From Chitinophagales bacterium (GTDB lineage Bacteria; Bacteroidota; Bacteroidia; Chitinophagales; Chitinophagaceae): a DNA stretch of 50,389 bases. Within the stretch, counting starts at the first letter, position 1, and every line of letters begins with the position of its first letter. The stretch covers positions 1 through 50,389 of the forward strand of contig JAATGJ010000119.1 of assembly GCA_015654695.1 (NCBI GenBank), written 5' to 3'. The translations under genes were made by a program, and so were the position numbers. This document shows, piece by piece, positions 25,136 to 34,302 of the stretch. A model generated the notes under the pieces. That model made no database searches. It was not told the origin of the DNA and saw only the letters and a list, made by a program, of their open reading frames with translations.

Positions 25136-27958
25136 ATGAAACAAACGGTAAGAAGAAATAGCTTGTATTGCATACTGTTTTTGTTGTTATCCATACATTT
25201 TTGCCCGGCCCAGGTTACCTACTCCATTGATGCATCTAAGGCAACTTCGAAAGTAAAACCCGGCCGTTACAATATGGGTAATGCAGGCCCCGCCGGTAAA
25301 GAAATAATAATTAATAACCGATATCTTACTATCGGCGGCATTCCGCAAATACCGGTAATGGGGGAAATGCAATTTTCCCGGGTAGCTAAAGAACGCTGGG
25401 AAGATGTAATCCTGAAAATGAAAGCCGCCGGCATCAATATTATTGCTACGTATTTATTCTGGATACATCACGAAGAAATAGAAGGACAGTTCGATTGGTC
25501 GGGCAATAAAGATTTCAGGAGTTTCATACAATTATGCGCTAAACATGACATGCTGGTTTGTTCACGCATTGGCCCCTGTGCGCATGGCGAAGCCCGCAAT
25601 GGCGGTACACCCGATTGGATTCTCACAAAAAAAAATCTGAAGAACAGAACAAACGACCCCGTTTACCAGCAATATGTTTCAAAATTTTTTGAGCAAATTG
25701 GTGAACAACTGAAAGGATTGCTTTATAAAGACGGAGGGCCTGTTATGGCAATTCAACTAGAGAATGAATATACAAGAGGACAAAAAGGCGAGCCACATAT
25801 TCAATGGCTGAAGCAAACCGCTATTAAATATGGAATGGATGTACCGATGTACACCGTTACCGGCTGGGGAGATGGTTCAGTTCCTGCGGGTGAAGTAATT
25901 CCCATGTGGGGTGGTTATCCCGACCAACCCTGGGATCCTACCATAGAAAAAATGACAAGCTGCGGTGATTTTGAATTTAATCCTTTTCGCAATGATGATA
26001 AAATTGGTAATGGATTGACGCCAAAAAAAGATCAGTATATGGATTATTCTGATGAGCCTTTTTTTACCTGCGAAATGGGATTAGGGGTACAAATGACAAG
26101 GCATCGCCGTTCTGTCATTGGTAAATATGATGGATTAGCTATGACTACTAATCGTATCGGATCAGGAAGCAACCTGCTGGGCTATTATATATTTGCGGGT
26201 GGTAGTAATCCAACAGGTACACTTTCCGCCATGAATGAAGACATGGATGAAACAGGCAACTGGAGCGAAACACCCCCCATCTCTTATGATTTCCAGGCTG
26301 CGGTTAGTGAAAGCGGTTTATTAGCGCCTTCTTATTACGAGGCGAAAAAAATAAACTATTTTTTAAATGAATTTGGAAAAGAGATGGCACCGATGGAACC
26401 ATTTTTCTCAAAAAGTAAAGATGGTTTTCAATATTCCGTAAGAGCCAATGAGAACAGCGCCTTTATATTTGGTATTAACTATTGCCGCTTTACCGCAAAG
26501 CCACAGCGCAACGGTGTTCGGTTCAATGTAAAATTGGAAGGCGAAGAGATCACTTTCCCATCACAACCTGTGAACATTGAAGACAGCAGTATTTTTATCT
26601 GGCCGGTTAATATGGATTTGAATGGCATAACATTAAAATATGCTACGGCGCAACCATTGTGTAAAATGATGGATGCACAGGGTGAAAACATCCGGATATT
26701 CTTTCAATCCATAAAAGCTGCGCCGGAGTTTTGCCTGGATGCTGCCAACATTAGTAAGATTGAATCTGCCAATGGAAAAACGAAACTGCTAAATGATCGT
26801 TGGATAATATCTGCGCTGCAACCCGGCACATCTTGTATAATTTCCATTACCGGTAAAAACGGGGTTAAGCAAAAAATACTGGTGCTTTCACAGGCGCAGG
26901 CTTTGCAGGCGTGGATATTAAAGAATCACACTAAAAAGTATTTCCTTTTATCAGGTGAAACGCTTTACCTGGATGGCGATGAATTAAATATCATTGGCCC
27001 GCATAATAAACAAGAGGTCAGCATCCTTGCCGGCAGCACTTTGATTAATGGCGCGAAGCCACCAGTCATTGATGGAATTTTTACTTCTTATGAAAACACA
27101 TTACCCGGAAAGAACCTCCAACCTGATTTCAGGCAAGTGCAATTATTGGATGAAGCCCAATGGCTAAAAACATCTGTTGACTATATTGATGAAAGAAATA
27201 AGCTATACCATAAATTATTTTATAAAGAGTTCAATCTCGGTAACCCTTCCACCATCAAATCCGCAATTATATACCTCGCCGCTCCCACTTATTGCCGACT
27301 GCAGGTAAATAATGTATGGGTGAGCCAATCAATAGATACAGGCCGGTTAAGCCCCATGGATATTACCGGCTATGTAAAGAAAGGCGATAATACCCTGATG
27401 ATGGATTTTCCCTTTGAAAAAGGCAATAGAAGTTTTGCAGCAAAAGTGATGGTGGAGTATTTCAATACAGATGAGATCAGCTTTACTACAGATACATCCT
27501 GGCGAATGGCGGAACAATATTATTTTCCCGCTCCACTGGGTACTTTTGCTAATTTTTTTTCTACACCTGTCGTTACACAACGCCCTGTTTCTTTTAACGA
27601 TTCTTACAGGGGATTTACGGAATACAAAATAAATATCCCCTGCAATTATTCTGAAGGATTGAATAATTTGTATTTATCAACCCAATACACCGGCATCCGT
27701 GCGGAGTTGCGGTTGCACCACAAACTGGTTGCAGATAATTATAATAACAATACTAACTGGAATGTGGACCTGGACAGGAATGGAAGCCAGTTGGAATGCC
27801 GCAGCCTGGTGCTAAAATTATTTCCGTTGCAGGCTCATGATAAAGTTTTATTCGATCTGCCACCCGCTGCTTCGGATATCGGAAAATCTGTCATTAATAA
27901 AATAGGTTTTATACCTGAGTATAAAACGGTGTTTAAATTAAGAACTGAAACAAGATAA
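25136..27958 (+). CDS. Glycoside hydrolase family 35 beta-galactosidase
   Basis: 940 residues with a signal peptide (1-26, ending FCPAQ). The catalytic barrel shows the GH35 signatures: IPVMGEMQFSRV, GINIIATYLFWIHHEE, SRIGPCAHGE and VMAIQLENEY, in which E211 is the acid/base. E313 in FFTCEMGLG is the likely nucleophile. The later beta-rich part (about 440-940) includes jelly-roll-like domains usual for large GH35 enzymes. It removes terminal beta-linked galactose (sometimes arabinose or glucosamine). It starts 23 bp after the beta-helix gene and its stop is one base from the next start, so these are co-translated. Confidence 0.92.
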   Translation: MKQTVRRNSLYCILFLLLSIHFCPAQVTYSIDASKATSKVKPGRYNMGNAGPAGKEIIINNRYLTIGGIPQIPVMGEMQFSRVAKERWEDVILKMKAAGINIIATYLFWIHHEEIEGQFDWSGNKDFRSFIQLCAKHDMLVCSRIGPCAHGEARNGGTPDWILTKKNLKNRTNDPVYQQYVSKFFEQIGEQLKGLLYKDGGPVMAIQLENEYTRGQKGEPHIQWLKQTAIKYGMDVPMYTVTGWGDGSVPAGEVIPMWGGYPDQPWDPTIEKMTSCGDFEFNPFRNDDKIGNGLTPKKDQYMDYSDEPFFTCEMGLGVQMTRHRRSVIGKYDGLAMTTNRIGSGSNLLGYYIFAGGSNPTGTLSAMNEDMDETGNWSETPPISYDFQAAVSESGLLAPSYYEAKKINYFLNEFGKEMAPMEPFFSKSKDGFQYSVRANENSAFIFGINYCRFTAKPQRNGVRFNVKLEGEEITFPSQPVNIEDSSIFIWPVNMDLNGITLKYATAQPLCKMMDAQGENIRIFFQSIKAAPEFCLDAANISKIESANGKTKLLNDRWIISALQPGTSCIISITGKNGVKQKILVLSQAQALQAWILKNHTKKYFLLSGETLYLDGDELNIIGPHNKQEVSILAGSTLINGAKPPVIDGIFTSYENTLPGKNLQPDFRQVQLLDEAQWLKTSVDYIDERNKLYHKLFYKEFNLGNPSTIKSAIIYLAAPTYCRLQVNNVWVSQSIDTGRLSPMDITGYVKKGDNTLMMDFPFEKGNRSFAAKVMVEYFNTDEISFTTDTSWRMAEQYYFPAPLGTFANFFSTPVVTQRPVSFNDSYRGFTEYKINIPCNYSEGLNNLYLSTQYTGIRAELRLHHKLVADNYNNNTNWNVDLDRNGSQLECRSLVLKLFPLQAHDKVLFDLPPAASDIGKSVINKIGFIPEYKTVFKLRTETR

Positions 27959-27959
27959 A

Positions 27960-28967
27960 ATGAAAAAATATTTAATGGCTTTTTTACTTTTTGCTAACCT
28001 CTGTTGTGATGCCCAGCAAGCAGGTAAGCATGTAGAAATTCCGCCTATGCCCAATGGTAAAGTATGGAAGGATACAAAGGGAAACCCGATCAATGCACAT
28101 GGCGGCGGCCTTTTAGCGCATAACGGTATTTATTACTGGTTTGGTGAAATAAAGAAAGGGAAAACATGGCTGGTGCCGGATCAGCAATGGGAAGATTACC
28201 GGGTACCTGCCGGTGGTGTCAGTTGTTATTCATCTGAAGATATGCATACATGGAAATATGAAGGAATAGCCCTTCCTTCTGTAACGGGGAATGCAAAACA
28301 TGACCTGGATACAAGTAAAGTAATAGAACGGCCGAAAGTGATTTACAATAAGCGGACAAAAAAATTTGTGATGTGGATGCATGTGGATGCCAACGATTAT
28401 AGTTACTCGCAGGCCGGTGTGGCAGTCAGTGATAAACCGGCAGGTCCTTATACCTATTTGGGGAGTGTAAAACCAAACGGGCAGATGTCAAGGGATATTA
28501 CTTTATATAAAGATGATGATGAAAAAGCGTACATCATTTATGCATCGGAAAGCAATAAGACCATGCAGGTTTGCCTGTTAAGCGATGATTATCTTTCTCC
28601 CACAACAAGCTATACACGGATCACTTCAGCTATTAACAGGGAAGCGCCGGCGGTATTTAAATACAATAAGAAGTATTATTTAATTACGTCAGATTGTACA
28701 GGCTGGTCGCCTAACCCGGCGACGTTCGCTGTAGCGGATAGCCTTTTAGGGGAATGGACACAAGGCGGTGATCCCTGTACAGGTACGGGTGCGGAAACTA
28801 CTTTTCAATCGCAAAGCACGTATGTTTTACCAATGCCCGGTCAGCCCAACACGTTTTTATTTATGGCTGACAGGTGGAATAAAACAAATCTTGAAGATTC
28901 GAGATATATATGGCTGCCATTACAAATGGTCAACGGCAAGCCTGTAATAAAGTGGGTTGACAAATAA
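27960..28967 (+). CDS. GH43-like five-bladed beta-propeller glycosidase
   Basis: 335 residues with a signal peptide (about 1-18). The fold is read from the propeller repeats: NAHGGGLLAHNGIYYWFGEI, VSCYSSEDMHTWKYEG, VIERPKVIYNKRTKKFVMWM, SRDITLYKDDDEKAYIIYAS and INREAPAVFKYNKKYYLIT. The acidic residues in N-AHGG, RDITLYKDDD and NREAP sit where GH43 catalytic residues are expected. This form resembles GH43 subfamilies 24/34, which include exo-beta-1,3-galactanases and beta-galactosidases. With a GH35 one base upstream, a galactan-type target is plausible. It could also belong to a neighbouring propeller family. Confidence 0.8.
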   Translation: MKKYLMAFLLFANLCCDAQQAGKHVEIPPMPNGKVWKDTKGNPINAHGGGLLAHNGIYYWFGEIKKGKTWLVPDQQWEDYRVPAGGVSCYSSEDMHTWKYEGIALPSVTGNAKHDLDTSKVIERPKVIYNKRTKKFVMWMHVDANDYSYSQAGVAVSDKPAGPYTYLGSVKPNGQMSRDITLYKDDDEKAYIIYASESNKTMQVCLLSDDYLSPTTSYTRITSAINREAPAVFKYNKKYYLITSDCTGWSPNPATFAVADSLLGEWTQGGDPCTGTGAETTFQSQSTYVLPMPGQPNTFLFMADRWNKTNLEDSRYIWLPLQMVNGKPVIKWVDK

Positions 28968-28983
28968 TAGTAATATCCGGGTA

Positions 28984-30009
28984 ATGAAAAAATCAATGTT
29001 AATTGTATTGATTTGTATTTGCTTTCAGCAAGAAGCATTTCTGCAGGATGCTGTTCCTTCAAAACTGCAGTTTACTTCAAAGCAAAAGAACCGCGTTTCC
29101 ATTGATTCCGTTTATTATTATTCATTTAATGCGATAGATTCATCCGGGCATTCTATTTCTTATGCTGCTGACGGTTTGCCAGCATGGCTAAAGTTTGATG
29201 CAGCGAATCACTTGATTTCCGGCAAGCCCATTAAGCCCGGGCAATATAGGATTCATATTGTTGCTTCCACAGCTGATACTGCCGTTCACCAGCGGTTCAT
29301 GCTTACGGTGTATAATAAAAAAACAATCAATATTCTTGCCCTGGGCAATTCCATCACCAACGGTACTGACAAGTATAATAGTTTCAGAAGGCCTTTGTGG
29401 CAATTGCTGCATCAAGGCAATTATAATGTTGATATGATCGGATCCTGGAGCCTTCATCACATGGGAGGTGAGGTACCCGATCCTGATTTTGATATGGATC
29501 ATGACGGCCATTCAGGATGGAAGGCAAGCGATATACTCCATCAGCCGGACTGGGATAAACAAAGGGGAAATATTCATGACTGGATACTGTCCTATACTCC
29601 TGACATTGTTTTACTGGAACTAGGTACCAACGAAGTATTTCAATGCATTGCTGTAAAAGATGCCATGCGTACTATTTCTTCGGTCATTGATGTGATAAGA
29701 AAAAAGAATCCACGGGTGAAAATTTTTGTAGCACAAATTCCGCCTTTAGGCAAACAATGGAGCAATAAAGCACTTTGTGGTAATAAAGTAACTTACCGGG
29801 AGGCGCTGATCAATTTTAATAAAAAGGTTAAGGTGTTAGCTGCTAAAAAAAATACCGCAACTTCAAAGGTTATAATTGTGTATCAATATTCAGGGATAAA
29901 CCCGGCAACGGATATGTATGATGATATTCATCCCAATGCGAATGGTGAAAGGAAAATGGCAGAACGATGGTATAAAGCGGTGAAGCCATTTTTAACTAAG
30001 TTGAAGTAA
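28984..30009 (+). CDS. SGNH/GDSL-like esterase with N-terminal Ig-like domain
   Basis: 341 residues from ATG 28984; the frame open from 28957 overlaps the previous gene. Signal peptide 1-24. A He_PIG/cadherin-like domain (about 25-110, ISYAADGLPAWLKFDAANH...SGKPIKPGQYRIHI) precedes the SGNH hydrolase: block I is ILALGNSITNG with the Ser after N instead of D, block II GHSGWKASD, block III LELGTNE, block V DDIHPNANGE. Such enzymes remove acetyl or other acyl groups from glycans. In the locus it would clear the way for GH35 and GH43. Confidence 0.88.
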   Translation: MKKSMLIVLICICFQQEAFLQDAVPSKLQFTSKQKNRVSIDSVYYYSFNAIDSSGHSISYAADGLPAWLKFDAANHLISGKPIKPGQYRIHIVASTADTAVHQRFMLTVYNKKTINILALGNSITNGTDKYNSFRRPLWQLLHQGNYNVDMIGSWSLHHMGGEVPDPDFDMDHDGHSGWKASDILHQPDWDKQRGNIHDWILSYTPDIVLLELGTNEVFQCIAVKDAMRTISSVIDVIRKKNPRVKIFVAQIPPLGKQWSNKALCGNKVTYREALINFNKKVKVLAAKKNTATSKVIIVYQYSGINPATDMYDDIHPNANGERKMAERWYKAVKPFLTKLK

Positions 30010-30083
30010 AATTTTGAAAGACCGGTATAATTCATCGAAGTACTATATATAAACTGGCAGCAAGATCTGTCAACTATCAGATT

Positions 30084-31961
30084 ATGGAAAGAAGAGAATT
30101 TGCAAAAGATATTTTTTTTGCTTCATTGGCAGTAACAGTTTCGCCGCTGCTTCCAGCACAAACAGGTGATGAAAGCATTTCTCCCTGTTTAAAAATTGTG
30201 ATGAATAATGATTCACCACAATTCGATTTTTTTTCCATTGATTCTTTGGGAAAAAATAAACTGGTCGAAAATGTGGTATTACACGATGAGCAGTGGATAA
30301 AGAGCAAACATTCTGTCAAAAAGAAGAGTAATAGAACCAGCTATTATAAAAATGTCGGGACACTAAATGACCAGGCTGTATGGGATATAACCACCAGTAA
30401 AAAGTCATTTATTATCACCAGCCAATACCAACCGGGTTACCAGCAGGCTTTTTTATTCAACATTGAGCAACATGCCAACCATGCTACCTTATTAGGTATG
30501 ATGGAAGGTGCGGATAATATGATAAACCTGCCTGCTTTGCTGCATTTGCCTGATATGGGCAGTTTGCGAATAACCTGCAATGTGGAAGGAGCAAAAGTCA
30601 ATTGCACTTCTAAACGATTTATCGAACATCCCTATGTGCGTTTAGAATTTCCGGCTGCCAGCGAAAAGCATAAAAAGATTGAATATAGTTTCGAAGTGGT
30701 ATCTATCTATCCCGCTATCAACGGCATTGCGAATGATGAACGTTATGATGGTTTCCGGAAAAATTTCATCAGCATCTTCCAGGTCAATCCTTTTCTTAAA
30801 ATATTATCCAATAATTCTTCCAGCGATGCATGTGCATTTACTTTATATAAATACGCAGAAGTTGCTGCACATACGCCTCCCTTAGTAAAAGGATTGTCCG
30901 CTTTGGACCTGATCCGCATGACACTTGACAGGTATTTAAACGGGCAATTGGGATATGGAATGTTAGGATATGATTATGATAAAACCTGGGATATACCAGA
31001 AACCCCCACTACCTGCAATTCATTGGATAGTTATCCATCTTTACTGATATCAGCCTGTACGTATGCTATGGCGAATAATGATAAGAAATGGTTCGGGGAA
31101 AATTATGCTAAAATAAAAGCCTGGTCAGCAAAAATGTTGGCAACTGATAAGGACAATGACGGCTTGCTGGAATTTTGTTTGTCCGGTAACAGCGGCAGTT
31201 GGAAAGGTGATAAAACACAGCGGCCTGCCAATTGGTGGGATACCATTGGCTTCGGTCATAAAGATGCATACTCCAATGCGCTGGCTTATCATGCATTAGT
31301 ATTATTGGAAAAAGCAAATGAACAATTCGGATCAGCCATTGAAGCCTTGTTTTTTAAAGAGAAAGCAAAAAAACTAAAAGACATTTACACAACAACATTT
31401 TATAATACTGAAACCGGTGTACTGGCAGGTTGGAAAAGCGCTGATGGTAAATTGCATGATTACTATTTCACTTTTGTAAATGGCGTTGCTATTAGTTACG
31501 GTTTGATTGAACCTGGTTTAGCCAATAACATTATGGATAAACTGTTATTGAAAATGAAAACGGTGGGCTTTACAAATTTTGAATTGGGCATGCCTGGTAA
31601 CCTTATTCCCGTGATACGGGCTGATTATACCGACCTGTTGTTAGAAGTAGGCGGCGGTAAGCGCGAGGATAACCTTGATGGTTTCCAGATATATGAGAAT
31701 GGCGGCGCTACTGCCTGCTTTACCTATTTTACCATTCGTGCATTACAAAGCCTGGGAAGGAAAAAAGATGCGGATACGATATTGCTCCCGCTTTTAAAAA
31801 GTATGTCTGAAGGGAATTTCCAGGGTCGTTGCCAGAATGGAAGATCCAAAGACTGGAAAACATGGACAGGTGAATGCTGGGGGTATGAAGGATTTTTGGT
31901 AGATAACTATATGTTTTTATTATCTGTTCTTGAAAAGAACAATGCCGGCCAGCGTTCATAA
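30084..31961 (+). CDS. Exported (alpha/alpha)6-barrel glycosidase candidate, family not assigned
   Basis: 625 residues. The start MERREFAKD followed by a hydrophobic stretch to LLPAQ looks like a Tat or Sec signal. The first 240 residues are beta-rich; from about 270 it becomes a helical toroid: LDLIRMTLDRYLNG, NSLDSYPSLLISACTYAM, DKDNDGLLEF, NWWDTIGFGHKDAYSNALAYHAL and ECWGYEGFLVDN. The DNDGL and WWDTIGFGHKDAYSNA motifs recall GH63, GH78 and amylo-alpha-1,6-glucosidase enzymes, but the whole does not match one I can name. Acidic residues in these motifs are the catalytic candidates. It sits 74 bp after the esterase in the same operon. Confidence 0.7.
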   Translation: MERREFAKDIFFASLAVTVSPLLPAQTGDESISPCLKIVMNNDSPQFDFFSIDSLGKNKLVENVVLHDEQWIKSKHSVKKKSNRTSYYKNVGTLNDQAVWDITTSKKSFIITSQYQPGYQQAFLFNIEQHANHATLLGMMEGADNMINLPALLHLPDMGSLRITCNVEGAKVNCTSKRFIEHPYVRLEFPAASEKHKKIEYSFEVVSIYPAINGIANDERYDGFRKNFISIFQVNPFLKILSNNSSSDACAFTLYKYAEVAAHTPPLVKGLSALDLIRMTLDRYLNGQLGYGMLGYDYDKTWDIPETPTTCNSLDSYPSLLISACTYAMANNDKKWFGENYAKIKAWSAKMLATDKDNDGLLEFCLSGNSGSWKGDKTQRPANWWDTIGFGHKDAYSNALAYHALVLLEKANEQFGSAIEALFFKEKAKKLKDIYTTTFYNTETGVLAGWKSADGKLHDYYFTFVNGVAISYGLIEPGLANNIMDKLLLKMKTVGFTNFELGMPGNLIPVIRADYTDLLLEVGGGKREDNLDGFQIYENGGATACFTYFTIRALQSLGRKKDADTILLPLLKSMSEGNFQGRCQNGRSKDWKTWTGECWGYEGFLVDNYMFLLSVLEKNNAGQRS

Positions 31962-32011
31962 AATATTGGTTAATTTCAGGACTTTCTTACTGTTAGTTTA
32001 AAATTGCTTGT

Positions 32012-34042
32012 ATGTCTAAATCACTTTCCCTGGTTATTTTTTTCCTCATAACTATTACAGTCTCTTCGCAAACTAAAACAGATCCATGGATCATTACCGC
32101 CAACCCGGTGAATGCGCAGGGCTATTATGGTGTTACGGTAGCCAATGGAATGATCGGTATTGTTTCCAGTCCTGAGCCGTTTCAAACCAAAGATGTCGTG
32201 CTGGCCGGCGCTTATGATTCGTATGGACGGGGCAGGGTGAGTAATTTTCTAAAGAATTTTAACCTGCTCAATATGTACCTGGATATAGATGGTGACAGGA
32301 TCAATGCCTATAATACAAAGGGGATGCAACAGCAACTGGATATGCAACATGCCAGCCTTACCACATCCTTTGATTATTATGACAAGGTAAGTGTGAGCTA
32401 TACTTATTATTCCCTTCGTCATTTACCGTTTACAGTACTGATGGATGTAAAGGTCACTGCAAAAAAAGATTTTACCATGATTGCCTCAAGTGTATTGGAA
32501 GCACCCGATGCGCTTCGTGATGTGCAGAATTATTACAACGAAATAGACAGGCCGCATACCGTTATTAGTTTGCTTACTTCATCTGCTAAAAGTCCAACGG
32601 GAAAATTGCTGATGTGCGCCTCTAATTCATTTATATTTACTGAACCGCATGGCAGCGAACCACGGGTAATACACGAGATGTGGGATAACAATATGCACCT
32701 GATGAAGTTCACTAAAAAGATGAAAGCAGGTGAAACATACAGTTTCACTATAATTGGCTCCACCATTACATCAGCGCATCATGATGATCCGCTGAACGAA
32801 GCTGAACGGCTGACCATTTTCGCAAAACTGGAAGGACGTGACCGGTTGATAAATTTTCACAACAAAGCATGGGACGATCTGTGGAAGAGTGATATACAAA
32901 TTGAAGGTGATGAACAAAGCCAGCAGGATGTCCATAGTATGCTGTATCATCTCTATTCATTTGTGAGAGAAGGAGGCGAATACAGTCCTTCACCCATGGG
33001 TCTTAGCGGGCTGGGATATAATGGCCATGTATTCTGGGATACTGATCTCTGGATGTTCCCGGCAATACTGGTACTGCATCCCGGCATGGCAAAAGGAATG
33101 GTGGACTATAGATTTAAACGTTTGGAAGCAGCGAAGAAAAATGCATTCAGTCATGGATATAAAGGCGCTATGTATCCCTGGGAAAGTGCGGCAAGCGGTG
33201 TGGAAGAAACACCGGTGTGGGCCTTAAGCGGGCCTTTTGAACACCATATTACTGCATGCGTTGCTATCGCGGCATGGAATTATTATTGTGTTACACAGGA
33301 TAAGGTTTGGCTGAAAGAAGAAGGTTGGCCGATACTTTCCGCCACTGCTGACTTTTGGGCAAGCCGTGTAGAACGCAATGGCCCCGGAAAATATGATATT
33401 AAAAACGTAGTGGCTGCTGATGAGTGGGCGGAGAATGTTGACAATAACGCTTTCACCAATGCTGCGGCAAAAGCCAATTTGAAATATGCCGCTGAAGCAG
33501 CAAAACTATTAGGCATGCCTGCCAATGCTGACTGGCTGGATGTATCCAATAATATCCCGATTCTTTCATTTGCTGATGGCGTAACAAAAGAACATGCGAC
33601 TTACCATGGCGAAGGGATCAAACAGGCGGATGTTAATTTATTGGCTTATCCCTTAAAGGAAATAACAAATGTGAACAGCATCAAAAAAGATCTTGAATAT
33701 TACGCACCCAGAGTAGGAAATGGCCCAGCCATGACGCAGGGCATTTTTGCTTTATTATATGCAAGGCTGGGTGATAGTTCGAAAGCCTTTCATTTTTTTA
33801 AAGATGGCTATATGATGAATAAGAAATCCCCGTTTGGAGTGCTGGCCGAAACAAAGGGTGGGGGTAATCCCTATTTTGCAACGGGTGCCGGCGGAATGTT
33901 GCAATCTGTATTAATGGGTTTCGGCGGATTGGAAATTACTTCTGCCGGAATTATACAGGTAAAATCAGTATTGCCGGCTTCCTGGAAAAAATTAACTATC
34001 ACCGGAGTATCTCCTGCAAAAAAAACGTTTATAGTAAAATAG
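32012..34042 (+). CDS. GH65 glycosidase of the PGGHG/kojibiose-hydrolase type
   Basis: 676 residues with a signal peptide (1-20). An N-terminal beta-sandwich leads into the (alpha/alpha)6 barrel: VFWDTDLWMFPAILVLHPG and GYKGAMYPWESAASGVEE match vertebrate protein-glucosylgalactosylhydroxylysine glucosidase (PGGHG) closely; E398 in SGVEE is the likely acid. AADEWAENVDNNAFTNA gives a further acidic site. Characterised relatives hydrolyse alpha-1,2-linked glucose (from Glc-alpha-1,2-Gal in collagen, or from kojibiose), unlike the phosphorylases that dominate GH65. Export rather than cytoplasmic location supports hydrolysis. It is the last gene of the first locus. Confidence 0.85.
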   Translation: MSKSLSLVIFFLITITVSSQTKTDPWIITANPVNAQGYYGVTVANGMIGIVSSPEPFQTKDVVLAGAYDSYGRGRVSNFLKNFNLLNMYLDIDGDRINAYNTKGMQQQLDMQHASLTTSFDYYDKVSVSYTYYSLRHLPFTVLMDVKVTAKKDFTMIASSVLEAPDALRDVQNYYNEIDRPHTVISLLTSSAKSPTGKLLMCASNSFIFTEPHGSEPRVIHEMWDNNMHLMKFTKKMKAGETYSFTIIGSTITSAHHDDPLNEAERLTIFAKLEGRDRLINFHNKAWDDLWKSDIQIEGDEQSQQDVHSMLYHLYSFVREGGEYSPSPMGLSGLGYNGHVFWDTDLWMFPAILVLHPGMAKGMVDYRFKRLEAAKKNAFSHGYKGAMYPWESAASGVEETPVWALSGPFEHHITACVAIAAWNYYCVTQDKVWLKEEGWPILSATADFWASRVERNGPGKYDIKNVVAADEWAENVDNNAFTNAAAKANLKYAAEAAKLLGMPANADWLDVSNNIPILSFADGVTKEHATYHGEGIKQADVNLLAYPLKEITNVNSIKKDLEYYAPRVGNGPAMTQGIFALLYARLGDSSKAFHFFKDGYMMNKKSPFGVLAETKGGGNPYFATGAGGMLQSVLMGFGGLEITSAGIIQVKSVLPASWKKLTITGVSPAKKTFIVK

Positions 34043-34302
34043 GTGAGAAGTGCTTTAGGAAACAGCTATTTCAAACAATAACTTTTATTAAACATTTACC
34101 CGCTAATAAAGGATTCATACCAGCCATTTAATAAGCGTACCTTACAGCCATTCTTCCCTTTTGGAATAGTATAATTGTATAAATGAGTCCCCGGTTTACT
34201 GCCAGCCTGCTGCGATTTGTTACTATGATATCGAGGGAACAATACCAGGCAGATAAATAAGTAGAATGTCAATGATCCTGTAATTCTGATAAGTCTGTGC
34301 TT
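34043..34302 (+). other. Spacer between the two utilisation loci
   Basis: 260 bp without a gene. TTTATTA (34084-34090) and TAATAAA (34104-34110) form a weak AT-only hairpin that might close the first locus. No good promoter match was seen before the regulator start. Confidence 0.4.
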
